Assembly (NCBI RefSeq): GCF_033025475.1
Contig: NZ_CP130322.1
Location: 3,105,001 to 3,169,000 of the forward strand
Direction: 5' to 3'
Origin: Sphingomonas sp. C3-2
GTDB lineage: Bacteria; Pseudomonadota; Alphaproteobacteria; Sphingomonadales; Sphingomonadaceae
DNA: 64,000 bases
Shown here: positions 27,579-34,533 of the stretch, one piece after another
Numbering within the stretch: position 1 is the stretch's first letter
How the letters are laid out: every line of letters starts with the position of its first letter
Position numbers and translations under genes: made by a program
The notes under the pieces: generated by a model
What the model was told of the DNA's origin: nothing
Database searches by the model: none
The model's input: the letters and a program-made list of their open reading frames with translations, nothing else

Positions 27579-28286
27579 TTAGCCGATGGCCCGGTAGGTC
27601 ATCGGCACGCTGAAGGCGCGTAGCCGCCAGCCGGCATCGTGGGGGGCGCGGGGGAAGGGAACCGCACCCGCAAGCTGGCTTGTCGCCAGCGTATCGAGTG
27701 CCGCGTGCCCGCTGCTCCGTTCGATGCGCAGATGGTGGAGCCGGCCGCGCCGGTCCAACTCGAACGCGACGATCACGGTGCCGTGAATGCCGCGGCTGGC
27801 AAGCTGCGCAGGAAAAGCCTTGTGCCGCTCGATCCAGCGATGGACCGCGCTTTCGAAGGCGTCGGATGCGCTTCCGGCCGGGCTGGCAGCCGCGTGCGGC
27901 GCGGCAGCACCATTGGCGGCAGGCGGAACCGCAGGTCCCATACCCGATCCGCTGGCGTTGGTCGGGGGCAGCGCGGGAAGCGGCGCCCCGATCGCGAGGC
28001 CGGAGGCAGACGGTAACAGGATCTGCGGCGTCGGTGCGGTGAGCAGCGCAGGCGCTGTGGGCGTGCGCGCCGGATCGCGCGGTACGGCCGGTTGCGCCGC
28101 GCTTGGCGCGGGCGCGGGCATTGCCATTGCGGGCATGGCGGCGGGGATGCTCGTGACATTGAACGTCGCCAGCGACGTGCCGTTGGACAGCTTCTTCACG
28201 TTGGCTGGCCACGCCGCCAGCGCGGCAACCAGAACCGCGCCGTGGAGGAGGGTGGTGAACGAAGCCGATGCCAGTCTGCTGTGCAT
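27579..28286 (-). CDS. tonB: TonB energy transducer
   Basis: 235-residue TonB-type protein. An N-terminal transmembrane anchor (residues ~10-28), a Pro/Ala-rich periplasm-spanning region (~45-140), and a C-terminal TonB domain (~145-235) with 'FPAQLASRGIHGTVIVAFELDRRGRLHHL' character are visible. It converges on the peroxidase gene with a 4-base gap. ExbB and ExbD are not beside it, so it must share a complex encoded elsewhere. Its physical linkage to one receptor suggests a dedicated transducer. Upstream, at 28297-28364, there are conspicuous palindromes that could be its operator. Confidence 0.85.
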   Translation of the reverse strand: MHSRLASASFTTLLHGAVLVAALAAWPANVKKLSNGTSLATFNVTSIPAAMPAMAMPAPAPSAAQPAVPRDPARTPTAPALLTAPTPQILLPSASGLAIGAPLPALPPTNASGSGMGPAVPPAANGAAAPHAAASPAGSASDAFESAVHRWIERHKAFPAQLASRGIHGTVIVAFELDRRGRLHHLRIERSSGHAALDTLATSQLAGAVPFPRAPHDAGWRLRAFSVPMTYRAIG

Positions 28287-28318
28287 GGCCGGCTATTAAT
28301 GCAAGTGACTATCAGGTG

Positions 28319-28364
28319 CAATGCGCATGCGGTAATTGATCTGGTGATCACCCCATGCGCATTG
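28319..28364. promoter_or_regulatory. nested inverted repeats upstream of tonB
   Basis: An 11-bp perfect inverted repeat (28319-28329 CAATGCGCATG and 28354-28364 CATGCGCATTG) with a 24-base spacer; each arm contains the self-palindrome ATGCGCAT, and the spacer holds a further inverted repeat TGATC/GATCA (28337-28350). It lies 33-78 bases before the tonB start and beyond the stop of the SDR gene, so it could be an operator for tonB. Confidence 0.5.
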
Positions 28365-28403
28365 CCATGTCCGCCTATAGGCGGGGTGCTTTAGTGACCG
28401 GGA

Positions 28404-29174
28404 TCAGACGCCAAAGCCGCCCGCGACCGAGATGGTCTGGCCGGTGACATAATTGGCATCGTTGGAGGCGAGGAATACCGCCGCCTTGCCGATATCGGCC
28501 GCTTTGCCCCAGCGCTTGATCGGGAGGAGTTTCTTCACCTCGCGTTCCCAATTCTCGTCGAAATAGCCTTCCTTCTGGCCAATGTTGAACTGGCCGGCAT
28601 CGATCACGCCGATCAGCACTGAATTGGCGCGGATTTCGTTGATGCCTTCTTCCTTGGCGATCCCCTTGATGAGGGATTCGTTGCACGCCTTGGGCGCGAC
28701 CGAGAGGCCGTCGAGATGCGGCCACCAGTCGTGCCCGCCCGATCCCAAATGGACGAAGGAACCACCGCCCTGCGCGCGGAAATGCGGAATGGCGATGCGG
28801 GCCGCATAATAGAAGCCAAAGGCCTCGATCTCCATCGATGCACGGAACTGTTCGAGCGACCAATCGGCGATCCCCACCTGCGCGACGATCGGCCCGGCGC
28901 CCCAGACGATGCTGTGCACGCGGCCATGGGTGGAAACGGCCTCGCCAAGGGCGGTTTCGAGTTCTTCGTAATTGCGGGCATCGGCCTGATGGATGCTCGC
29001 CTTGCGGCCGAGCGCGCGGACTTCGTCTGCAAGCGCTTCTGCCACGTCCTTTTTCGAACGGTAGAAGATCGCGACATCGGTGCCGGCCTTGGCGAATTCG
29101 AGCGCCACACCCCGGCCAATCCCGCCGCTCGCGCCGAAGACCGCAGCTGCACCTTCCGGAAAATCCCTCTCCAT
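28404..29174 (-). CDS. short-chain dehydrogenase/reductase family protein, altered active site
   Basis: 256-residue SDR-fold protein. N-terminal cofactor motif 'GASGGIGRGVALEFAKAG' is intact, and an Asn-Ala-Gly-like stretch is replaced by 'IVWGAGPIV'. The catalytic serine lies in 'VHLGSGGHDWWPHL'. Thirteen residues later, where the family has Y-x-x-x-K, the sequence is S-V-A-P-K: the catalytic tyrosine codon is TCG. The lysine is kept. This protein may therefore be inactive as an oxidoreductase or use another acid. C-terminal 'ANYVTGQTISVAGGFGV' is classical SDR. GAGAGG precedes the ATG. No operon partner. Family sure, activity uncertain. Confidence 0.88.
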   Translation of the reverse strand: MERDFPEGAAAVFGASGGIGRGVALEFAKAGTDVAIFYRSKKDVAEALADEVRALGRKASIHQADARNYEELETALGEAVSTHGRVHSIVWGAGPIVAQVGIADWSLEQFRASMEIEAFGFYYAARIAIPHFRAQGGGSFVHLGSGGHDWWPHLDGLSVAPKACNESLIKGIAKEEGINEIRANSVLIGVIDAGQFNIGQKEGYFDENWEREVKKLLPIKRWGKAADIGKAAVFLASNDANYVTGQTISVAGGFGV

Positions 29175-29324
29175 TATCGTTCCTTCGCTTTGTTTTTACG
29201 CCAGATTATTCACTGACCTTGTAGGCGGTCGGAAAAATTTTAGAAGGGCGGGAACCCATTTTAGCCATGGCTCGTTAACATGGTTACAGCGCGGTTGCGC
29301 CATTCACTCTCCCAATATTCACCT

Positions 29325-29352
29325 TGCCCCGCCATTGTGCGGGGCAGTTTTT
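29325..29352 (+). terminator. orphan intrinsic terminator, possible small RNA 3' end
   Basis: Perfect 8-bp stem TGCCCCGC/GCGGGGCA (29325-29332, 29339-29346) with a 6-base loop and T5 run at 29348-29352. No protein gene on the plus strand ends here, since the neighbouring gene upstream is on the minus strand and starts at 29174. It could terminate a small RNA transcribed from about 29200-29280. Confidence 0.6.
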
Positions 29353-29458
29353 ATGATCTTGTGGTTTGAATTCATTTATCTTGAAATGATGTGGCGATGT
29401 TTTCCTGTTTATTTCAATAATGAAATAAGATGCGTTTTAACTTAATTTGGATTCTGTT

Positions 29459-29487
29459 TTGAACATATCCTGCGGTCAGCCCGTTAT
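29459..29487 (+). promoter_or_regulatory. candidate promoter of the small membrane protein
   Basis: TTGAAC (29459-29464) and CGTTAT (29482-29487) separated by 17 bases, in an AT-rich stretch that stands out from the flanks and 28 bases before the start codon of the small gene. Confidence 0.4.
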
Positions 29488-29514
29488 CATGGCTTGATAT
29501 GCTGGAGGCGGATC

Positions 29515-29631
29515 ATGGAAACACGTTTGTTGGTGGCGTATAGTTTGATCGTGTTTTTGATCGTCGCAACATTGGCGATTGTGCTTTATTTGCGCAGGAT
29601 CGGGCGCGAGCGTCGCCGCCGGCACTGGTGA
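29515..29631 (+). CDS. 38-residue single-span membrane protein
   Basis: Small frame ATG 29515 to TGA 29629-29631. GGAGG (29504-29508) is 6 bases from the ATG. The protein starts METRLL, has one hydrophobic helix (~residues 5-27) and a strongly basic tail (RRIGRERRRRHW), so the C terminus should face the cytoplasm. Promoter-like hexamers lie upstream. No family recognised; the arrangement resembles small membrane regulators of larger transporters or kinases, without any named partner. Confidence 0.6.
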   Translation: METRLLVAYSLIVFLIVATLAIVLYLRRIGRERRRRHW

Positions 29632-29679
29632 GCAATTGATGCGTCCCGCCACGTTAACCCTATAATAAGTTAACCCCAT

Positions 29680-29712
29680 AAAAACGGCCACGCCCGAAAA
29701 TGGGGCGCGGCC
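29680..29712 (-). terminator. terminator of the CsbD-like gene
   Basis: Stem between 29686-29695 and 29702-29712 (one mismatch); on the minus strand it is followed by a run of T (complement of the AAAA at 29681-29684). Lies 39 bases beyond the CsbD-like stop. Confidence 0.65.
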
Positions 29713-29750
29713 GCACCGATCCGCGTGGGTTCGGACCGCTTCTCGAAAAA

Positions 29751-29933
29751 TCAGATATCGTCGCCGAGCGCGCCCTTCACCTTGCCCACAAATTGTTGGG
29801 CCTTGCCCTTGCCTTGCTGGACGACGCCTTCGGATTCGAGCTTTTCATTGCCCTGATGTTTTCCGATCGCTTCCTTGGCCTTGCCGATTGCTTCATTGGC
29901 ATTGCCTTTGATCTTGTCGACGAGTTCACCCAT
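29751..29933 (-). CDS. CsbD-family stress-response protein
   Basis: 60-residue hydrophilic protein of the CsbD family (general-stress, sigma-controlled in Bacillus; role in proteobacteria unclear). It begins MGELVDKIKGNANEAIGKAK and is rich in Lys, Gly and Ala with KGKAQQ-like repeats. AGGAG precedes the ATG. A longer frame running through the upstream region is not credible. Monocistronic, closed by an intrinsic terminator. Confidence 0.87.
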   Translation of the reverse strand: MGELVDKIKGNANEAIGKAKEAIGKHQGNEKLESEGVVQQGKGKAQQFVGKVKGALGDDI

Positions 29934-30064
29934 GGCTTCGGTTCTCCTGTCAGGGACGGCTGAAAACGCGGCCGTCTTCACCCCAAACCAACCGGTGATG
30001 GCAGGTAATGGTTCCGGCAGATCGGGTGCTGCGAGCGCGCCGTGCGGCGAACCGGAGGCGGAAA

Positions 30065-30628
30065 TCAGAGCGCGCGGACGAGGCGGACGGCGTGCGCCAT
30101 CCAGGGCGGATCCTTCACCACCTGCTGGCGCGCACCCGCGCCGGGGGGAAGGATGCGCAGCATGCCGCCCTCGCGTTCGATCAGGCGGCCGAACACGAAG
30201 CGCCCCGCCGGGCGCGGGACGAGCACGTCGCGGTTGAGCGCGCGGCTGAAATCCTGCGGGGCAAGGCGCGCGCACCAGATTTCGTCGCCGGCGCGATATT
30301 CGCCCATGCCGGTTTCGACGAGGAGCGCGACGAGTTCGGGCGCAGCCCGCGGCGGCAGGACGACGGCGGCGCTGCGCGGCGCCTCTGCGCCATCGGCGCC
30401 GAGGATGGCGGCGACAGGAAGGTCGACACGGTCGGGCAGGCGGACGAGATCGGCGGCGGTGACGCCCAGCGCGGCGGCGATGCGGTTGAGCCAGGCGACC
30501 GAAACGGTGCGCGTGCCCGTTTCGAGGCGGCCGATGGTTTGCGCGGTGGTGGGCGGATTGCAGCGGCGGGCGACATCTTCCAGCGTCAGATTGCGCGCGC
30601 GGCGCACCTCGCGAATGGCAGTGATCAT
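30065..30628 (-). CDS. XRE-family helix-turn-helix regulator
   Basis: 187-residue protein with a Cro/CI-type HTH at residues ~5-62 ('LTLEDVARRCNPPTTAQTIGRLETG') and a C-terminal domain of ~120 residues with no motif I recognise ('GMGEYRAGDEIWCARL'). Divergent from the DUF6456 gene (106-base gap), so it may repress itself and that gene. The gap holds the palindrome AACC-GATCT-GGTT (30656-30668). Because the pair sits directly before the GTA cluster, it could control GTA expression; this is inference. Confidence 0.85.
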   Translation of the reverse strand: MITAIREVRRARNLTLEDVARRCNPPTTAQTIGRLETGTRTVSVAWLNRIAAALGVTAADLVRLPDRVDLPVAAILGADGAEAPRSAAVVLPPRAAPELVALLVETGMGEYRAGDEIWCARLAPQDFSRALNRDVLVPRPAGRFVFGRLIEREGGMLRILPPGAGARQQVVKDPPWMAHAVRLVRAL

Positions 30629-30655
30629 CGGGGCTGTTTCTCCGCGTGTCTCGTG

Positions 30656-30668
30656 AACCGATCTGGTT
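30656..30668. promoter_or_regulatory. palindrome between the XRE and DUF6456 genes
   Basis: AACC (30656-30659), GATCT, GGTT (30665-30668) forms a small perfect palindrome in the 106-base divergent region, a possible operator for the XRE regulator. Short, so it may be chance. Confidence 0.3.
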
Positions 30669-30734
30669 TCTTTTCTTTCCTACAGTTGCGCCCCAATGGC
30701 AATACCGCCCCCTGAACGGCAGAAGGAGGGCAAG

Positions 30735-31217
30735 ATGGGACAGATATTGGCCGAACGCGCGCTGAACACGGGCGAGGGGCAGGCGCCGGGGCGAGGGCGT
30801 CGTGCGGCGCGCAGCGTGACGGTGAATCTGGCGGAATCGCCGCTGTGCTGGCTGAAGGCGCGGGGGATGATCACGGCGCGGCAATTTGACGCGGGCGAGC
30901 GGCTGCGCATGGATTACGAGACCGCGGCGCTGGGGCCGCGCGTGACGATGCGCTGGGAGCCATCGGTGCCGGGGCGCGGAGCACGCCATGCGCCCGAGGG
31001 GCTGGACCCGACATTGGCGCAGATCGCGGCGAAGCGCCGCTTCGATGAGGCGCTGGCGGTGGTGGGGAGTGGGCTTAGCGACATAGCGTGGCGCGTGGTG
31101 TGCGCGGGCGAGGGGCTGGCGCAGGCGGAAAAGGGACTGGGCTGGCCCAGCCGCGCGGGCAAGCTGGTGCTGATGTTGGCGCTCGACCGGCTGGCGACGC
31201 ATTATCGCATCGCCTGA
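30735..31217 (+). CDS. DUF6456 domain protein, possible GTA activator
   Basis: 160-residue protein with the DUF6456 hallmarks as I remember them: 'NLAESPLCWLKARG' near the N terminus, 'QFDAGERLRMDYETAALGPRV', and a C-terminal helical segment 'AGKLVLMLALDRLATHY'. Start at 30735 preceded by GGAGGG; a longer start at 30696 is possible. The C-terminal part has the look of a helix-turn-helix resembling a sigma region 4. It is divergent from an XRE regulator and 0.9 kb before the terminase gene. I suspect relation to the GafA/GafZ-type GTA activators of Rhodobacter and Caulobacter, but this is from memory and unverified. Confidence 0.7.
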   Translation: MGQILAERALNTGEGQAPGRGRRAARSVTVNLAESPLCWLKARGMITARQFDAGERLRMDYETAALGPRVTMRWEPSVPGRGARHAPEGLDPTLAQIAAKRRFDEALAVVGSGLSDIAWRVVCAGEGLAQAEKGLGWPSRAGKLVLMLALDRLATHYRIA

Positions 31218-31275
31218 GCGCGGGGGCTGCGATATACGTGTCTGATCGAAACTGATTTTTCGAAAGGCCGGATCG

Positions 31276-31917
31276 ATGAAACTCTTTGGCGCTTCCCTGT
31301 CCCCCTATGTTCGCAAGGTGCTGGCCTATGCTGCCGAAAAGGGGATCGAACTGGAGCTGGTTCCGGGCGGTATGGGGCAGGGCGGCGCCGAGTTCGAGGA
31401 ACTGAGCCCGTTCGGCAAGATGCCGGCTTTTCGCGACGGCGATTACGGGCTGTGCGATTCCAGCGCGATCATCGCCTATCTGGAGGCCAAGCACCCCGAG
31501 CCGCCGCTGATCCCCGCCGATCCCAAAGCGCGCGGCAAGACGATCTGGTATGACGAGTTCGGCGACACGATCGTGATGGGGGCGGGCGCCAAGATCTTTT
31601 TCAACCGGCTGGTGGCGCCGCGCATCCTGAAGATCGAGGGCGACATGGCGGCGGCGGACGCGGCCGAGCGCACCGAACTGCCGCGTATCTATGATTATCT
31701 GGAGCGCGTGATCCCGGCATCGGGCTTTCTGGTGGAGGACCGGCTGACGCTGGCGGATCTGGCGGTGGCGAGCCCCTTTGCGAATCTGGGGCATTTGGGG
31801 CTGATGGTGGACACCGCACGCTGGCCGCGCACCGCTGCCTATGTCGACGCGATCCTGGCGCGGCCGAGCTTTGCGGGATGGGTAGAGCGCGAGCGCAAGT
31901 GGATCAGCAAGGGGTGA
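31276..31917 (+). CDS. glutathione S-transferase family protein
   Basis: 213-residue cytosolic GST-like protein. N-terminal thioredoxin-like domain starts 'MKLFGASLSPYVRKVLAYAA' with Ser in the catalytic N-terminal position, then 'FGKMPAFRDGDYGLCDSSAI' (the cis-Pro and glutathione-binding 'DSSAI' motif); an all-helical C-terminal domain follows ('FLVEDRLTLADLAVASPF'). A purine-rich AAAGG lies 10 bases before the ATG. Probably glutathione-dependent detoxification. Not part of the phage-like cluster behind it. Confidence 0.88.
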   Translation: MKLFGASLSPYVRKVLAYAAEKGIELELVPGGMGQGGAEFEELSPFGKMPAFRDGDYGLCDSSAIIAYLEAKHPEPPLIPADPKARGKTIWYDEFGDTIVMGAGAKIFFNRLVAPRILKIEGDMAAADAAERTELPRIYDYLERVIPASGFLVEDRLTLADLAVASPFANLGHLGLMVDTARWPRTAAYVDAILARPSFAGWVERERKWISKG

Positions 31918-32001
31918 TAACTTAACCGTATTGGATAAAATAGCTTGACATCGTCACGCTGATATGGCACAAATAACCCACGCTGAATAATTGCGAGTCG
32001 G

Positions 32002-32079
32002 GCCCCGAGATCGGGGCTTAAGACGGGCTGGAACCTCCCTTGCCGTGTGAAGGGGTGGGTTCCGGCCCGTTTCCGTTTG
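32002..32079 (+). promoter_or_regulatory. structured leader before the terminase gene (attenuator-like)
   Basis: Two hairpins lie in the leader of the GTA cluster. The first is a small GC stem around 32002-32017. The second is a long stem of ~19 bp (32023-32041 with 32050-32070, with a few wobbles and one bulge), followed by TTTCCGTTT. It ends 21 bases before the terminase ATG. A TTGACA hexamer at 31945-31950 could be the -35 of the promoter. This has the form of an intrinsic terminator that could be attenuated. Confidence 0.5.
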
Positions 32080-32091
32080 GAGTGAAAATCC

Positions 32092-32721
32092 ATGGCAGGG
32101 CAGGGAGATGAGGCGTTTCGGCACAGCGTTTGCCGGGACGATGCAGAGGCGCGCGGCGGAGAAGCTGGCGGGCAGCATGCGCCAAGCGCGGGCGAAGCCG
32201 AGAACGGGACGGTGGCCGAAGGGGGCACTGCCAACCGGGCGCAGCGCCATGACGGCTGGAGCGCGGCGCGGCAGGACCGGTTTTTCGAGCATCTGGCGAT
32301 GACATCCAATGTGAAGGCGGCGGCGCAGGCGGCGGGGCTGACCCGATCGAGCGCGTACCGGCTGCGCGACCGCGATGCCGACTTCGCGCGGCGCTGGGAC
32401 GCGGCGCTGGCCGAGGGCTATGCCCAGCTGGAAATGGAGATGCTGCATTATGCGCGGTTCGGCAGCGAACGCGTGATCATCGAGGTCGATGGCAAGGGCG
32501 AGGTGCTGCGCAAGATCATCTCGCGCGCGATCAATGGCGGCGACGGGATGCGGCTGCTTCACCACAACAAGCGCAACGCGCTGGCGCAGGAACGCGCGCT
32601 GGAGGCGCAACTGGTGGGGCAGCAGGACATGGCGGTGGAGGAAGCGACGCGCAAAGGCTTGGCGGCGCTGCGCAAATTGCTGAGCGAGCGTGGCGGCGGA
32701 CCGGCCGGCGATGCGGGATGA
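32092..32721 (+). CDS. GTA terminase small subunit (gp1-like)
   Basis: 209-residue DNA-recognition subunit of a headful packaging terminase. Central segment 'TSNVKAAAQAAGLTRSSAYRL' (residues ~68-88) is the HTH expected of TerS; the remaining part is helical. First gene of the head-tail cluster; overlaps the large subunit by 11 bases. GGAG lies 7-10 bases before the ATG. Assignment rests on position and HTH, since small terminases diverge. Confidence 0.75.
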   Translation: MAGQGDEAFRHSVCRDDAEARGGEAGGQHAPSAGEAENGTVAEGGTANRAQRHDGWSAARQDRFFEHLAMTSNVKAAAQAAGLTRSSAYRLRDRDADFARRWDAALAEGYAQLEMEMLHYARFGSERVIIEVDGKGEVLRKIISRAINGGDGMRLLHHNKRNALAQERALEAQLVGQQDMAVEEATRKGLAALRKLLSERGGGPAGDAG

Positions 32722-34036
32722 CCCTCGATCGCTGGCCGAACGGGTGCAGGCGGACGGGAACGGCGCGGTGCTGCTCGACCGGGCGGGGCTGGCGGCGGCG
32801 GGGCTGGAGCGATGCTGGGATTTCTGGGCGCGGCCCGCGCAGACGGCACCCGAGGGCGACTGGCGGATCTGGCTGATCCTGGCGGGGCGCGGTTTCGGCA
32901 AGACGCGCGCGGGCGCCGAATGGGTGCGGCGCAAGGCGCGCGAGCATCCCGGATGCCGGATCGCGCTGATCGGCGCGACGATGGCCGAGGCGCGGCAGGT
33001 GATGGTGGAGGGGGTGAGCGGCTTGCTCGCGATATCGGCGCCCGCCGAAAAGCTGCTCTGGGTGCCCTCGCTCGGGCGATTGCGCTGGGGCAATGGCACG
33101 CAGGCGCGGCTGTTTTCCGCCGCCGAGCCCGAGGGGCTGCGCGGCCCCGAACATCATTTCGCCTGGGCGGACGAGGTGGCCAAATGGACTGATGCCGAAA
33201 AGCCATGGGACAATCTGATGATGACATTGCGGCTGGGGGTGAAGCCGCAGACGCTGGCGACGACGACGCCGCGCCCGGTGCCGCTGATCCGCCGCCTGCT
33301 GAAGGAAAAGGGCGTGACGCTGAGCCGGGGGCGCACCGACGACAACCGCGCCAACCTGTCCCAATCCTATCTGGCGGGGATGGCGGCGCTGTACGGCGGC
33401 ACGCGGCTGGGGCGGCAGGAGCTGGACGGCGAATTGATCGACGATATGCCCGGCGCGCTGTGGAGCCGTGCGCTGATCGAACGGCAGCGATGCGCGGGGG
33501 ATGACAATCAGTGGACGCGCGTGGTGGTGGGCGTGGACCCGCCGGCGGGACGCTGCGCGCAAGATGCGGGCGGCGGCGATGCCTGCGGGATCGTCGCGGT
33601 GGCGTTGGACGGCGCGGGGTGCGGCCATGTGATCGAGGATGGGAGCGTGGCGGCGACGAGCCCTGAAGGCTGGGCGCGCGCGGTGGCCGAATGCGCCCAG
33701 CGCCACGGGGCGGACCGCGTGGTTGCGGAGGCGAATAATGGCGGGGCGATGGTGCGTTCGGTGCTGCTGGCAGCGGGCAGCGGCCTGCCGGTGAAGCTGG
33801 TGCATGCAAGCCGGGGCAAGAGCGCGCGCGCCGAACCGGTGGCGGCGCTTTATGAGGCGGGCCGCGCCTTTCATGACGGCGCGTTTCCCGCGCTGGAGGA
33901 CCAGATGTGCGGGCTGGTGCTGGGCGGCGGTTATGAAGGGCCGGGGCGATCCCCCGACCGCGCCGACGCGCTTGTCTGGGCGTTCAGCGAACTGATGCTG
34001 GGCGCACAGCGCGTGCCACGGGTGCGGGGGCTTTAG
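32711..34036 (+). CDS. GTA terminase large subunit (gp2-like)
   Basis: 441-residue ATPase-nuclease that pumps DNA into the capsid. Walker A 'LAGRGFGKTRAGAEW' at residues ~57-71, Walker B-like 'HHFAWADEVAKW', motif III-like 'TTTPRPVPLIRRLL', and nuclease acidic residues in 'VVVGVDPPAG' and 'SPDRADALVWAF'. ATG 32711 chosen; a GTG at 32690 is an alternative. Overlaps TerS. Matches family length and conserved order terS-terL-portal, though two minus-strand genes intervene before the portal. Confidence 0.93.
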   Translation: MRDDPRSLAERVQADGNGAVLLDRAGLAAAGLERCWDFWARPAQTAPEGDWRIWLILAGRGFGKTRAGAEWVRRKAREHPGCRIALIGATMAEARQVMVEGVSGLLAISAPAEKLLWVPSLGRLRWGNGTQARLFSAAEPEGLRGPEHHFAWADEVAKWTDAEKPWDNLMMTLRLGVKPQTLATTTPRPVPLIRRLLKEKGVTLSRGRTDDNRANLSQSYLAGMAALYGGTRLGRQELDGELIDDMPGALWSRALIERQRCAGDDNQWTRVVVGVDPPAGRCAQDAGGGDACGIVAVALDGAGCGHVIEDGSVAATSPEGWARAVAECAQRHGADRVVAEANNGGAMVRSVLLAAGSGLPVKLVHASRGKSARAEPVAALYEAGRAFHDGAFPALEDQMCGLVLGGGYEGPGRSPDRADALVWAFSELMLGAQRVPRVRGL

Positions 34037-34051
34037 AGCGAGGTGCCGGGA

Positions 34052-34384
34052 TCAGCGGTCGCACTGGCTCCAGTCGCCGCCGCGGCAGGCGGCGACGCGG
34101 CGGCGCCAGGCATTGTGCGCGGCGCGGTATTCGGCCTGCGCCCGGGCATTGGCGGCATCGCGCCGCTGGACATTGGCGCGGTCGCGCCGCGCGGTGGCAT
34201 TGGCCTGGGCCGAGTTCAGTTCGGCCACCTTCTTGCGATCGGCGAGCTTGGCTTCGCGGTAGGGATCGTCGGGCGCAGGATCGGGCGTGCGCGAAACCTG
34301 CGCGGCGGCGGGGGCAATCGGCAGCGCGGCCGGGGAAATGACAAGGGCGGCGAGCAGCATGGCGGCGCGCAGTGTTCTGGACAT
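34052..34384 (-). CDS. small secreted Arg/Ala-rich protein inserted in the GTA cluster
   Basis: 110-residue protein with a clear signal peptide (MSRTLRAAMLLAALV... ending PAAAQ) and a charged, Arg/Ala-rich, probably helical body (~40-95) ending 'CRGGDWSQCDR' with two cysteines. Opposite strand to the phage-like genes, between terL and portal. No known domain. It might be a host gene at a tolerant point or a moron-type cargo gene. Confidence 0.6.
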   Translation of the reverse strand: MSRTLRAAMLLAALVISPAALPIAPAAAQVSRTPDPAPDDPYREAKLADRKKVAELNSAQANATARRDRANVQRRDAANARAQAEYRAAHNAWRRRVAACRGGDWSQCDR

Positions 34385-34533
34385 GGATGACCCCGATGAA
34401 AATGCTGTTTCTTATCGATCCGCCATGCGACCGGAGGGCGGAAAAGAACAAGCCGGCGCGCACGGCGGATAGACGAAGCGTCGCTTTCGAGCGGCCAAAT
34501 GAAAGGCGAATAGTCAGGGTCAGGCCATGGATC

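Noticed and set aside
32531-33874. Minus-strand frame of 447 codons opposite the large terminase
   Set aside because: Low-complexity Arg/Pro/His-rich translation with no domain; the terminase on the other strand has Walker motifs and coupled neighbours.
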